Assembly (NCBI RefSeq): GCF_030503895.2
Contig: NZ_CP129970.2
Location: 1,428,001 to 1,492,000 of the forward strand
From: Marivirga arenosa
Lineage (GTDB): Bacteria; Bacteroidota; Bacteroidia; Cytophagales; Cyclobacteriaceae
Direction of reading: 5' to 3'
DNA length: 64,000 nt
Position numbers and translations under genes: made by a program. Of this stretch, positions 8,133 to 17,222 are shown piece by piece (position 1 is the first letter of the stretch; every line of letters starts with the position of its first letter). The notes beneath the pieces were generated by a model. It had not been told where the DNA came from and did not search any database. It worked only from the letters and a program-made list of their open reading frames with translations.

Positions 8133-9059
8133 TTATTTGCCATAAACAATATCACCCAAATTGGCATCAAAATTTTCTATTGCATCCTTTATTAATCGTA
8201 TCGCTTCCAAATAAAAATCTGGGTTAACCTTATCTGGAGTATCGGTAATTTTATGATAATCAGCATGGTCATCTACCCCAAAATAAACAAAAGGAATTTT
8301 TGCATTGTGAAAAGGTGCATGATCCGAAGAGTTTACCCAATTTGGCTTTTTCTTAGGTTCATCTCTACCAAATAGAAGTTTAATGCTTTTGTCTTCAGCT
8401 GCATCTTTGAGCATAGGTTTTAAATAGGGAGTGAAATAAGTGCCTACTGCATAAATTTCATTTTTATCGCCACGGCTTACCATATCTAAATTCACATTCA
8501 TCTTAATTCTGTTGGTATCTACCACTACTGACTGCATAAAATATTTTGCTCCCTGAAGACCTTTTTCCTCAGCGTCAAAAAATGCAAAAAGTATATTATT
8601 ATCTGGTTGATTTGCTCTAAAGTGTTCGGCTAAAGCCAATAAAGCTACTGTTCCGCTGGCATTATCATCTGCCCCATTGAATATTTTTGTGCTGTCTTCC
8701 ATCCCAACATGATCGTAATGTGCCGAAACTACTATATAATTCTTTCCAGTAAAGCCTTCAATAAAGCCTAAAATATTTTCCCCTGGAATGGAGTCTTTCC
8801 CAAAAATAAAGGACTGAATATAGTCAGGAACATAGGCGGAAACACCTAACTTTTGTAATCTATTTACAATATATTTTCTTGCAATAGCATTTCCAGCTGT
8901 ATTCGTTTCTCTTCCCTCTAATGAATCAGAAGCGAGAAAAAATAGATCATTCATAACTTTTGAAGAGTCAGGAAATACCTTTACAGAATCCTTCTGGCTA
9001 TAGCCCTGATAGGCCATCAAGATTAATAAAATTAAAAAACAATATTTAATTGATTTCAT
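8133..9059 (-). CDS. Secreted M28-family zinc aminopeptidase
   Basis: From ATG 9059 the protein has 308 residues starting with a signal peptide (MKSIKYCFLILLILMAYQGYSQ); an in-frame start ten codons upstream would spoil it. The M28 di-zinc ligands are in order: SAHYDH, NGADDNASG, FDAEEKG, NLDMVS and DYHKITDT. The family cleaves N-terminal residues from peptides. It is expected in the periplasm or outside the cell, feeding amino acids to the cell. It stands alone, divergent from the next gene (9178). A second M28 protein is encoded at 11966-12958, but that one is a lipoprotein of the glutaminyl-cyclase-like branch, so the two are not recent copies. Confidence 0.9.
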   Translation of the reverse strand: MKSIKYCFLILLILMAYQGYSQKDSVKVFPDSSKVMNDLFFLASDSLEGRETNTAGNAIARKYIVNRLQKLGVSAYVPDYIQSFIFGKDSIPGENILGFIEGFTGKNYIVVSAHYDHVGMEDSTKIFNGADDNASGTVALLALAEHFRANQPDNNILFAFFDAEEKGLQGAKYFMQSVVVDTNRIKMNVNLDMVSRGDKNEIYAVGTYFTPYLKPMLKDAAEDKSIKLLFGRDEPKKKPNWVNSSDHAPFHNAKIPFVYFGVDDHADYHKITDTPDKVNPDFYLEAIRLIKDAIENFDANLGDIVYGK

Positions 9060-9177
9060 CAAAGCTTTATCATTTAATAGAATTAGCATTTTTAGCTAAA
9101 GAATAAATTTATAGATAATGGCGTTAAGATTCAGCCGATTAGTCAAAAATCTTTAATTTTCGTCCGAAATTAATTCT

Positions 9178-10182
9178 ATGAGAAACTGTATATTTTCACT
9201 TTTATTCCTTTTTATGTGTTTTAGAGGCATTTCACAAGATGATTTTCCTTTTTTAACAAAAACGGATCAGCTCCCAAAAGACCTATTAAGTAAAAGAGCA
9301 GTCGTTTTTATGAATATCAATTCATTAAACTGGGAAAAAGAAGCTCAAATTATACATAATAATTTTGTTGAAATTGGCGTAGATGCAGTTGCCTATTATT
9401 CATTATCCGATATCATGTCAGGAGAAGATGCTACTAAAGCTTTTTACTCAGATATTACAGATAGAAGCATAGAAAATATGCTAATTGTCCATCAGATGGA
9501 TAGCGGTTTTGTCTTGTACGCTACCAAAATTCCAGAAGAAGGCGGCTTCTTTCAAAATGGAATGAAAGCATTTTACCTACAGGATAAAACCTTAAAAGAA
9601 TTAGGATCACAGTTGCGTACTTTAGTGAATAAGTCAGGACTTGAAAGAGAAAACTTTTTAATAATAGATGTTCCTGAAACTTTTAAGAAGACACGCGTAA
9701 TTAAATCCCGAAGAGTTGAAAATTTCAATCCTGATATCCGAATAGATAAATTAGCAGTACCAAAATTCACCGAAAGTATAATGCTGGACATGGATGTAGA
9801 CCAAGCAAATATGGCATTAGATTCAATCATGGAAAATTATTATCCGTTCGAATATGGATTAGTTGAACCTGGAATGACTGCAGAGGAAATGATTTCTCAG
9901 GGTTATTTAATGGTACTAAAAAAACTACAGAATAATGGAGAAAGCCTGAGAAGAATGCTAGGCTATGATTTATCAGAGGAAGAAACCATACTGATATCCA
10001 TTAGAAAAGGACCCAATGAAGAAGTCATGAAATACCGAATCGATCAGCAGGTTCATAAATATTATGTTCAACAACTTTATACCAAAGATATTTATTTGGG
10101 TGAAGAATGGGATGCAGGACAAAGCTGGCAAGAGGCTTTATTTAATCATATTGAAAATTTAAAAGCCAAATTAAAGCGTTAA
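9178..10182 (+). CDS. Conserved secreted protein of unknown function
   Basis: 334 residues with a signal peptide (MRNCIFSLLFLFMCFRGISQ). I do not recognise a named domain. The N-terminal half alternates strands and helices (AVVFMNINSLNW, VDAVAYYSLSDIMSG, ENMLIVHQMDSGFVLYATKI), which looks like an alpha/beta fold. The C-terminal half has a repeated charged-helix character (DMDVDQANMALDSIMENYYPF, ISQGYLMVLKKLQNNGESLRRMLG). The gene is 43 bases ahead of the SIMPL gene and both have signal peptides, so they may be co-transcribed. A near-consensus -7 box (TAATTTTC) lies upstream. No membrane helix beyond the signal. Confidence 0.6.
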   Translation: MRNCIFSLLFLFMCFRGISQDDFPFLTKTDQLPKDLLSKRAVVFMNINSLNWEKEAQIIHNNFVEIGVDAVAYYSLSDIMSGEDATKAFYSDITDRSIENMLIVHQMDSGFVLYATKIPEEGGFFQNGMKAFYLQDKTLKELGSQLRTLVNKSGLERENFLIIDVPETFKKTRVIKSRRVENFNPDIRIDKLAVPKFTESIMLDMDVDQANMALDSIMENYYPFEYGLVEPGMTAEEMISQGYLMVLKKLQNNGESLRRMLGYDLSEEETILISIRKGPNEEVMKYRIDQQVHKYYVQQLYTKDIYLGEEWDAGQSWQEALFNHIENLKAKLKR

Positions 10183-10225
10183 GGCATGGGATTTGATAAA
10201 ACCATTTCAAACAAATTTTAAGGAT

Positions 10226-10927
10226 ATGAAAAAGATCAGTATATTAATTCTCGCTTTAATTATAGCGTTTTCCACTTATGCTCAGGATTCAAATAATGCT
10301 TTAAGAACTATAAAAGTAACAGGAATTGCGGAAGATGAAATCAAGCCTGACATCCTCTATTTCAGCATTTCGCTTAAAGAATATAAATTAAATTCAGGCA
10401 GTAAATTTCTGATCAGTGGCTTGGAAGATCAATTAATTAAAGCAGTAGAAAATGCTGGAATTGATCAGGAAAACTTGAAAGTTGAAAATGTATATGGATA
10501 TAATTACGAATGGAAAGAAAAAAATAATAAAGACTTCCTAGCTAAAAAACAGTTTCAGCTTAAGCTTACTGATGTTGATAAACTCAATCAGATATTATCT
10601 GAAATTGATCCTAAAGGAATTGAGTACGCTAGAATAACGCAATATACTCACTCTAATATCAATGAACTGAATCAAAACCTTCAAGTAGAAGCCGTTAAAA
10701 ATGCAAAGGCTAAGGCTGAAGTATTATTAGAGCCCTTAGGAGAAAAGTTAGGAAAAGTAATTGAAATGAGTGAAAATCAAAGAGACTTTCAACCAATCTA
10801 TTATAAGTCTGTTTCAAATAACAGAATGCTTGCGGCTTCAAGCGAAAATTCATCTATAATTTCTGATTTAGATTTTAAAAACATAAAATTAAAAGCTGAA
10901 GTACATATTGTGTTTTCTATTCAATAA
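10226..10927 (+). CDS. SIMPL-domain (DUF541) periplasmic protein
   Basis: From ATG 10226 the protein has 233 residues with signal peptide MKKISILILALIIAFSTYAQ; an upstream in-frame ATC/TTG-type extension is not credible. The SIMPL/DUF541 fold is visible as RTIKVTGIAEDEIKPDILYFSISLKEY, a long helix VENAGIDQENLKVENVYGY and the C-terminal repeat VEAVKNAKAKAEVLLEPLGEKLGKVIEMSE, typical of E. coli YggE and BP26. These proteins form channel-like rings in the periplasm and reduce oxidative stress, with no enzyme activity known. It follows the unknown secreted protein gene closely. The call rests on the two conserved segments and is fairly secure. Confidence 0.85.
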   Translation: MKKISILILALIIAFSTYAQDSNNALRTIKVTGIAEDEIKPDILYFSISLKEYKLNSGSKFLISGLEDQLIKAVENAGIDQENLKVENVYGYNYEWKEKNNKDFLAKKQFQLKLTDVDKLNQILSEIDPKGIEYARITQYTHSNINELNQNLQVEAVKNAKAKAEVLLEPLGEKLGKVIEMSENQRDFQPIYYKSVSNNRMLAASSENSSIISDLDFKNIKLKAEVHIVFSIQ

Positions 10928-10975
10928 TTTATAAATAAGCTTATATATTGCGGCTAATTAAAATTAACGACTATC

Positions 10976-11437
10976 ATGCAACCTATTCAAATCAGCAGTT
11001 TCAAAGAATTTAAGGCCTATGAAGGAAAAGAACTAGGGGTTTCTGATTGGCATACGATTGATCAAGAACAAGTAAATAAATTTGCAGATGCTACTATTGA
11101 TCACCAATGGATTCATATTGATGAAGAGAGAGCCGCAAAAAGTCAATTTGGTGGAACAATTGCGCATGGTTACTTAACATTATCTTTAGCTCCATATTTA
11201 TGGGAGCAGATTGCTAATGTTACTAACTTGAAAATGATGATAAATTACGGTATTGAGAAGTTGAAGTTCAATCAAGCCGTTAAGGTAGGCTCAGCCGTTA
11301 GACTAAAAGCTAAACTTAATTCTATCGTAGACTTAAGAGGGGTGAGTAAAGCCCAGATTGATATCGTTATGGAGATAAAAGATGAGAAAAAGCCAGCATA
11401 TAGCGCTTCGTTAATCTTTTTATATCATTTCAATTAA
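10976..11437 (+). CDS. MaoC-like (R)-specific enoyl-CoA hydratase
   Basis: A 153-residue hot-dog fold protein. The hydratase motif is plain: FADATIDHQWIHIDEERAA, where Asp and His form the catalytic dyad, followed by FGGTIAHGYLTLSL. This places it with MaoC, PhaJ and NodN-type hydratases that add water to enoyl-CoA to give (R)-3-hydroxyacyl-CoA; some in this size class are acyl-thioester hydratases with uncertain chain length. It is cytoplasmic. No fatty-acid neighbour is present nearby, so pathway is unassigned. A -7-like element (TATATTGC) precedes it by about 25 bases. Confidence 0.87.
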   Translation: MQPIQISSFKEFKAYEGKELGVSDWHTIDQEQVNKFADATIDHQWIHIDEERAAKSQFGGTIAHGYLTLSLAPYLWEQIANVTNLKMMINYGIEKLKFNQAVKVGSAVRLKAKLNSIVDLRGVSKAQIDIVMEIKDEKKPAYSASLIFLYHFN

Positions 11438-11471
11438 TCCTTTTAGAATTAATGGCAGAAATTATCGTTGA

Positions 11472-11606
11472 TTAAACAGTAGCTTCTATTTTGCTATCTT
11501 TTTCTACTTCTTGAGTAGCGTAAGTAGGACAGGTTCTTTGCGCACAAGCTGAAGCGAATAAGATTAATCCTGAAATTGCTGCGAATAATTTAATTGACTT
11601 TTTCAT
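11472..11606 (-). CDS. Small lipoprotein, 44 residues
   Basis: Below the size usually annotated. ATG at 11606, stop at 11472. The sequence begins MKKSIKLFAAISGLILFASA followed by Cys, a textbook lipobox (FASA-C), so the mature lipoprotein would be only about 23 residues, with a second Cys in CAQRTCPTYA and an acidic tail. Similar tiny lipoproteins with a CPTY-type motif exist in Bacteroidota, but none has a known role to my knowledge. The gap from 11438 to 11965 holds nothing else recognised apart from the promoter element for the next gene. Confidence 0.6.
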   Translation of the reverse strand: MKKSIKLFAAISGLILFASACAQRTCPTYATQEVEKDSKIEATV

Positions 11607-11837
11607 TTTTGGTTCCTGTTTTTAAGTTATGTTTCAAATTTAGGTTGATAATAATTTATAAAAAAGGCGCTTTGTTAAATAAGTTACTTCTGATGTAATA
11701 ATAGTTCCTAGTGAAAGCATAATCGATAAACTAATATATTTTATCAATAAACACCCTAAATAGATAGATTAAATAAATAATAAGATGCTATTTCGCTGTA
11801 AGTTTAAAAATTTTACTGTAGCTACATGAATAAAGTT

Positions 11838-11845
11838 TACATTTG
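11838..11845 (+). promoter_or_regulatory. -7 promoter element upstream of the M28 lipoprotein gene
   Basis: TACATTTG matches TAnnTTTG exactly. No TTG is found about 19-21 bases upstream, so only half of the consensus is present. If used, the leader to the ATG at 11966 would be roughly 115 bases. The rest of 11607-11965 is AT-rich with no gene. Confidence 0.35.
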
Positions 11846-11965
11846 TGTCTAAAATAATACATCAAATAAGGTGTTTCATTAACGAATCAAATAGGTGAAG
11901 ACGTATATTTTTAATTTATATAAGTAGAAACTGCCAATAACTGTATTTTTGAATTAATAGTAAAC

Positions 11966-12958
11966 ATGAAAAAATTATTCCCATATCTGTTTTTGTCATT
12001 TTTTATCATTGCTTGTGGCTCTGATAAAGAAAATAAGCAAAAAGAAAACCTTACTACTAAGAGAAAAGACCTTCAAGTTCCAAGCTTTAATCAATCTAGA
12101 GCCTATCAATATGTAGCAGATCAAGTGGCATTCGGCCCAAGAGTACCCAACACAAAACCTCATAGGCTAACAAAAGAATATATTATTAATCAATTAGACA
12201 GTGCTGGCGCTAAAGTGCAAACTCAAGATTTTGAAGCGGAAACGTATGATGGTGAGATATGGAATTTAAGTAATATTATCGCTTCTGTGGATCCTGCTAA
12301 GAAAAAAAGAATACTTTTAGCTGCACATTGGGATAGTCGTAAAATAGCTGACAAGGATACAGAAAGAAAAAATGAACCAATAGATGGGGCGAATGATGGC
12401 GCTAGTGGTGTTGGCGTAATTTTGGAAATAGCTAAAACCATTCAGGAAGCAAAAAATAAACCAGAAATTGGAATAGATATTATTTTATTTGATGGAGAAG
12501 ATAATGGTGAGCCATACGGTATGGCAAGTAATGATCCATCCAAAACATGGTGGTGTTTAGGTTCTCAACATTGGAGTAAGAATAAGCATGTACCAGGTTA
12601 TTCTGCCTATTATGGGATTTTATTAGATATGGTGGGAGCTAAAGATGCTCAGTTTCATAAAGAGGGATATTCAATGAAATATGCTCCTTCTATAGTTGAT
12701 AAGGTTTGGGATACTTCAGCAGAAATTGGCTATGGAAGATTCTTTGTTAATAATAGAGTAGGGCCTATTACAGATGATCATTATTTTGTGAACGAGTTTG
12801 GAAAAATTCCTATGATTGATATTATTGCGCATGATCCCAATTCAAATCAGTTTTTTCCATCGTACCATCACACCCATGACGATAATATGGAGATAATATC
12901 AAAAGAAACTTTAAAGGCTGTAGGCCAAACTTTATTACAAGTGATTTACGAAGAATAG
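11966..12958 (+). CDS. M28-family lipoprotein, glutaminyl-peptide cyclotransferase-like
   Basis: 330 residues starting with a lipoprotein signal (MKKLFPYLFLSFFIIA-Cys). The zinc-dependent fold of the M28 family is seen as LLAAHWDSR, DGANDGASGVG, ILFDGEDNG, LLDMVGAKDA and HHTHDDNM. The W in AHWDSR and the long loop with SKTWWCLGSQHW are typical of glutaminyl cyclases rather than aminopeptidases, so the likely reaction is closure of N-terminal glutamine to pyroglutamate on exported proteins; this fits Bacteroidota, where many exported proteins start with Gln after signal cleavage. It is expected on the periplasmic face of a membrane. It converges on the UbiA gene with only three bases between stop codons. 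Confidence 0.85.
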   Translation: MKKLFPYLFLSFFIIACGSDKENKQKENLTTKRKDLQVPSFNQSRAYQYVADQVAFGPRVPNTKPHRLTKEYIINQLDSAGAKVQTQDFEAETYDGEIWNLSNIIASVDPAKKKRILLAAHWDSRKIADKDTERKNEPIDGANDGASGVGVILEIAKTIQEAKNKPEIGIDIILFDGEDNGEPYGMASNDPSKTWWCLGSQHWSKNKHVPGYSAYYGILLDMVGAKDAQFHKEGYSMKYAPSIVDKVWDTSAEIGYGRFFVNNRVGPITDDHYFVNEFGKIPMIDIIAHDPNSNQFFPSYHHTHDDNMEIISKETLKAVGQTLLQVIYEE

Positions 12959-12961
12959 TTT

Positions 12962-13816
12962 CTAAAAAAATAACATGCTCAATATTCCACTTAGCATAAT
13001 AACCTTACAGAAATTGCTAAGGAAGTGGTAATGTTTTACGGTATCGGCTAATCTTAATTTATGAACAAAGAAGATTACGAATAAGGTTAAGCCAGAGAAG
13101 TAAAAATATAAAATGTCGTTTTCCAGAAACTCGGTCATGTAGAATATCAAGAAATAGAAAGCGGCTATTAAAACATAAACCAGCAGCTTCGTTTTTCTTA
13201 ATCCCCAGATAATAGGTAAGGTTTTGCAGCCATAATTAGCATCTCCCTGCCAATCTTCCATGTCTTTAATGATTTCACGGATAAGACTTATTGCAAAAGC
13301 AAAAAGTGCATAAGTATGAACCAAAATAGGTTTCTGACCAAAGTAAATCGTAATGATTGATATGGAAAGCCCAGTTAATAATGCTACTATGAAGTTACCT
13401 ATAAAGGGTAATCTTTTAAGCTGATTGGAATATAACCACAAGAAAAAAGCAGCAATAAAATGAATCCCTGCTATTTTAGGATCTAAAAAACCACCCATAA
13501 TGATAGCTGCGAAATTTAAAAAGGTATGCCAAAATAAAACGACCCTTCTTTTAATTACTTTGCCAACAATAACTTTATCGGGTTTATTGATGTAATCAAT
13601 TTTTACATCATAATAATCATTGATGATGTAGCCAGCGGCTGCTAAAAATACAGTACTCAAGCTCAGTAGGAATAACTCTAGGTTAAATATAGAAATTCCT
13701 TCTAGTAAGAATAATGCAGTTAAATACTGTGTCAGGACTATGATGATCAAATTCTGGACACGAATAAGCCTTACAAAACCAGGGAAAGAAAAGTTTTTAG
13801 GCAATTGTGGTGTCAT
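12962..13816 (-). CDS. UbiA-family prenyltransferase, geranylgeranylglycerol-phosphate synthase-like
   Basis: 284 residues, about eight to nine membrane helices. The two Asp-rich motifs that bind Mg-prenyl diphosphate are NDYYDVKIDYINKPDK (around residue 66) and KDMEDWQGDANYGCKTLPI (around 185). The closest family pattern is the archaeal-type digeranylgeranylglyceryl phosphate synthase group found in Bacteroidota; other UbiA members (menaquinone, heme O, chlorophyll types) have different second motifs. The substrate in bacteria is uncertain. The neighbours do not form a clear pathway with it. A second, more divergent UbiA protein is encoded at 56198-57085. Confidence 0.82.
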   Translation of the reverse strand: MTPQLPKNFSFPGFVRLIRVQNLIIIVLTQYLTALFLLEGISIFNLELFLLSLSTVFLAAAGYIINDYYDVKIDYINKPDKVIVGKVIKRRVVLFWHTFLNFAAIIMGGFLDPKIAGIHFIAAFFLWLYSNQLKRLPFIGNFIVALLTGLSISIITIYFGQKPILVHTYALFAFAISLIREIIKDMEDWQGDANYGCKTLPIIWGLRKTKLLVYVLIAAFYFLIFYMTEFLENDILYFYFSGLTLFVIFFVHKLRLADTVKHYHFLSNFCKVIMLSGILSMLFF

Positions 13817-13893
13817 TTGATAGTCTTGGTTATTCCAGCTATAAATTTGATGAATCGCAAGGGATTGTCCTAATAAGAAAGCTTATATTTCTC

Positions 13894-14679
13894 TTAGTGT
13901 TGGTCTAAAATATGCTGACTGATCATTCTATATATCGCCTGCACATTTTCATTATTATTAAGCATTTCCATATGCTTATCTAAAGTTTCCAAATCCCCTC
14001 TTTTGGCCGGGCCTGTTTGAACAGTAGACGGAGAATGATTCAATGCCTTTTCGATGGTTTCCATTATCAGAGGAGTGAGTAACTTGAAATCAAGTTGAGC
14101 ATTGTTCATGATCTCCTCTGAAATACTCATCATATGATTCGTAAAGTTACAAGCAAATACTGCCGCCAAATGTAATTGTTTCCTTTGGGCAGTTGAAACT
14201 AGCTGTACATCCTTACTTAAGGATTTGGCTAGGTTCTGCAATATCCTTAAAGCTTCTTTATTTTCACTTTCTAATAAGAATGGTATTCGTTCAAATGAAA
14301 CCTGCCGGCTTTTTGAAAAGGTTTGTAGGGGGTAAAAAACCCCTGTTGCTGAAGCGCTCGAATATTCTAAAGCACTTAATGGCTTACTGCCTGAAGTATG
14401 AACCAGCAAGCTTTGATCTGGAAAAATGATCTCTTTGGCTACATTTTCAATTTCATCATCTGGAATAGCCAGTATAAAGATTTGAGAAGGACTTTCAGAG
14501 AAATCAAGATTCTCTTTGACTACCGCATCATATAAATTTCCTACTAGTTTTTTAGCGCTTTTTCCACTTGGGCTATATACTTCTTTCACAAAGTGCCCTA
14601 CATTTTCCAATGCAGGAGCAAGGTTCCAGGCTACATTACCTGCACCAATAAAACTAATATGATAAGCAACATTTCTCAC
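13894..14679 (-). CDS. Rossmann-fold NAD(P)-binding DUF2520 protein
   Basis: 261 residues. The N-terminal domain has a dinucleotide-binding motif ISFIGAGNVAWNLAPALENVG, and the C-terminal half is the all-helical DUF2520 domain with LHLAAVFACNFTNHMMSISEEIM. The shape resembles ketopantoate or pyrroline-carboxylate reductases, but the reaction of this family is not known. The gene overlaps the end of ccmF by four bases, so it is the last gene of the cytochrome c maturation operon; that placement is probably for convenience of transcription as no link to heme is known. Confidence in family is good, in role none. Confidence 0.85.
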   Translation of the reverse strand: MRNVAYHISFIGAGNVAWNLAPALENVGHFVKEVYSPSGKSAKKLVGNLYDAVVKENLDFSESPSQIFILAIPDDEIENVAKEIIFPDQSLLVHTSGSKPLSALEYSSASATGVFYPLQTFSKSRQVSFERIPFLLESENKEALRILQNLAKSLSKDVQLVSTAQRKQLHLAAVFACNFTNHMMSISEEIMNNAQLDFKLLTPLIMETIEKALNHSPSTVQTGPAKRGDLETLDKHMEMLNNNENVQAIYRMISQHILDQH

Positions 14680-17207
14680 TCAAGTCCTTTACGTTTCATT
14701 TTATAGAATTCTGAGTATCTTCTAAAAATCGCCATACCAAAACCAAATGTTAGGACTAATGTACCAATCCACAATAAGTTTATCAATGGCTTTTCGATTG
14801 CTTTTAATATAATATAATCTTTCTGAGTAGTTTGAATCGATAATGTGAATGTATTTGATTCAGGTTGAATACTTTCAATATTTAACTTAACACCAATCTC
14901 TCTATTCTCATCAGGAATTTTACCTGCCATATTATCTCTAATTAAGTAATATGGATTTAAGATATAATCTTGGCCATCGCCATAAACTTTTACGGTAGCT
15001 TTAACAGCCAAATCATTCCCTTTCAGTTTTTCGCCATCGATTTCATCCACTCGTTTAACATCCTCTAAAACAGTTACGAAATCATTTAAGAAGAATTTCT
15101 CACCAAAAGTAACTTCCATTGTTTTAGCTTCAGACCATTCAATTTCTTGAGTTGGGTCTGGCACTGATGAAACGTGTGTATACAAATCTTTGCTGAATTT
15201 TCTTCTGATGTCTGGAGATGAAATTAAACCGCCCATATCTGCATTAATTTGCGCCCTTGGAAATAATGAGAATTTCTCTCCATCTGCATGCAGATAATCT
15301 ACTTTATAGTAATGGTTGGCACCATAAACTTTCAAAGTATCTCCAGTATTTAAAGTTTCGCCATCCCTTTGAATTTTTCTTTTGATGACTTTTGAATTTT
15401 CATCATCAGTATCATTCAAATATGAAGCTTTTACGTAACCCCCGTCATAAGTTTCGAAGAAACGACCTTTGTAAGTAAGGGTATATTCACCCATCGTTTG
15501 CGGATCATTAATAAACAACGGAATGTTTTCCTGATTGAAATTATCTTCCACCTCTTCCGAATTGGTTAACAATAAACCTGTTTCATTCAAAGAAATAGTT
15601 CTAGAGTAAGCTGATGAAAATAAAATACCTAATAACATCAATCCTAATCCCATATGAGCAATAGCACCCCCTGATAGCTTATAATTGCTTTTAACAATTT
15701 TGAAGAAGATTTTGGCATTCGCCACTATGGTATAAATAGAAGCAACCACCATAATAATATACGCTATATTAGTCATTCCACCAGTCACAATGATTATGGC
15801 TGAAATCAATAAAGTGACCAAAATTGGCATTAGTAAAGAATCTTTTACTTCTGATTTCTTCATCTTTTGCCACCAGAAAAACTGGCCTGTACCTGATAGA
15901 ATAGCCAATCCAATAGCAAACCACATCTGCCATTTAGTATAAAACTCAACTTGATCAGCTGGAGGCGCTAAGTTTGAAATACCTCCAAAAGATTGAATTA
16001 AGGAATTATAAACCGGAATTGATGTTGGCAGTAAAATTTGGAAACCCATCAAACATAATAATGTTGCTCCCATAAATATCCAAAATTCTCGAGAGTAGGT
16101 TGATACTTCCTTTTCAGTAGATGGAATATGTTTCCAGCGAACGGCCGCTAAAACTATTGATATAATTAAAAAGCTAAGTAAATAAATTAGCAATTGTCCG
16201 GATAGTCCTAGATCAGTAAATGAATGAACAGATGATTCTCCTAATACCCCACTTCTTACCATGAAAGTAGCATATAGTACCATCAAGAAAACAGAGAGTA
16301 CTAAAATAATAGAGGCCTTTAAGGCTGTTTCACTCTTTTTATAGGTTATCATGGTATGTATACTTGCCACTAAAACCAACCATGGAACTAAAGAAGCATT
16401 CTCAACTGGATCCCAATTCCAGAAACCTTCAAAGTTTAAAGTTTCATAGGCCCAGTAACCTCCCATTAAAATACCAACGCCTAATATGGCTGCTGAAAAA
16501 AGTGCCCATGGTAAAGCAGGACGAACCCAACCTTTAAAGTCTTTTTTCCACAAACCTCCAATTGCATAAGCGAATGGGATTAAAGTAGTAGCATACCCTA
16601 AAAATAATACAGGAGGGTGAATCACCATCCAGTAATTTTGTAATAAAGGATTTAAACCTGTTCCATCTTCTGGAACATAATCTGGATTTACATTAAATAT
16701 TGGAGCATCCATCGCATCCCTTAATAAGATAAATGGAGAACTACCGATTTTGAAATCCCCTATCACCACTCCTAAGATCATGGAGGATAAAAATGCTTGG
16801 ACCACTGCAAAACTCAACATTACAGATGGAGCCCATTTTTTATTGGTAAGTAGAATAACAAACCCTAATAGAACATTCCAAAATAACCATAACAAAAAGC
16901 TCCCTTCTTGCCCTTCCCAAAACGAGGAGATTATATATTCGACTGGAAGTGCCCTTGAGGAATGACTCCATGCATAGAAGTATTCATAATAATGATTAGA
17001 GATAATCGTAAATAAGCTGATTACTATTCCAAACACGGCCGCCCCATGTATCAGATAAGTTATCTGACCATTTTTCATCCATCCTTTTTGCACTTCAGGA
17101 ATGGGGCTTTTTTCTGCCTTATAGAAATTAAAGATTGAAATTAATGCTGCAACAAAGCTTATAATAACAAAAAGGTGACCCATGTCACCTATTGTAGTAT
17201 GTATCAT
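14676..17207 (-). CDS. ccmF: Cytochrome c heme lyase CcmF
   Basis: 843 residues, much longer than E. coli CcmF (about 650), the extra length lying in a large periplasmic region (about residues 560-780) before the last helix. The N-terminal part has many membrane helices and the WWD heme-handling motif, here WGGYWAYETLNFEGFWNWDPVEN split as GFWNWDPVENASLVPW near residue 265. It joins heme delivered by CcmE to CxxCH motifs of exported apocytochromes. It follows ccmE by 15 bases and overlaps the DUF2520 gene by four. The surplus periplasmic domain may replace some CcmH function, which is inference. Confidence 0.93.
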   Translation of the reverse strand: MIHTTIGDMGHLFVIISFVAALISIFNFYKAEKSPIPEVQKGWMKNGQITYLIHGAAVFGIVISLFTIISNHYYEYFYAWSHSSRALPVEYIISSFWEGQEGSFLLWLFWNVLLGFVILLTNKKWAPSVMLSFAVVQAFLSSMILGVVIGDFKIGSSPFILLRDAMDAPIFNVNPDYVPEDGTGLNPLLQNYWMVIHPPVLFLGYATTLIPFAYAIGGLWKKDFKGWVRPALPWALFSAAILGVGILMGGYWAYETLNFEGFWNWDPVENASLVPWLVLVASIHTMITYKKSETALKASIILVLSVFLMVLYATFMVRSGVLGESSVHSFTDLGLSGQLLIYLLSFLIISIVLAAVRWKHIPSTEKEVSTYSREFWIFMGATLLCLMGFQILLPTSIPVYNSLIQSFGGISNLAPPADQVEFYTKWQMWFAIGLAILSGTGQFFWWQKMKKSEVKDSLLMPILVTLLISAIIIVTGGMTNIAYIIMVVASIYTIVANAKIFFKIVKSNYKLSGGAIAHMGLGLMLLGILFSSAYSRTISLNETGLLLTNSEEVEDNFNQENIPLFINDPQTMGEYTLTYKGRFFETYDGGYVKASYLNDTDDENSKVIKRKIQRDGETLNTGDTLKVYGANHYYKVDYLHADGEKFSLFPRAQINADMGGLISSPDIRRKFSKDLYTHVSSVPDPTQEIEWSEAKTMEVTFGEKFFLNDFVTVLEDVKRVDEIDGEKLKGNDLAVKATVKVYGDGQDYILNPYYLIRDNMAGKIPDENREIGVKLNIESIQPESNTFTLSIQTTQKDYIILKAIEKPLINLLWIGTLVLTFGFGMAIFRRYSEFYKMKRKGLE

Positions 17208-17222
17208 ATTTTTGGAATCAAA

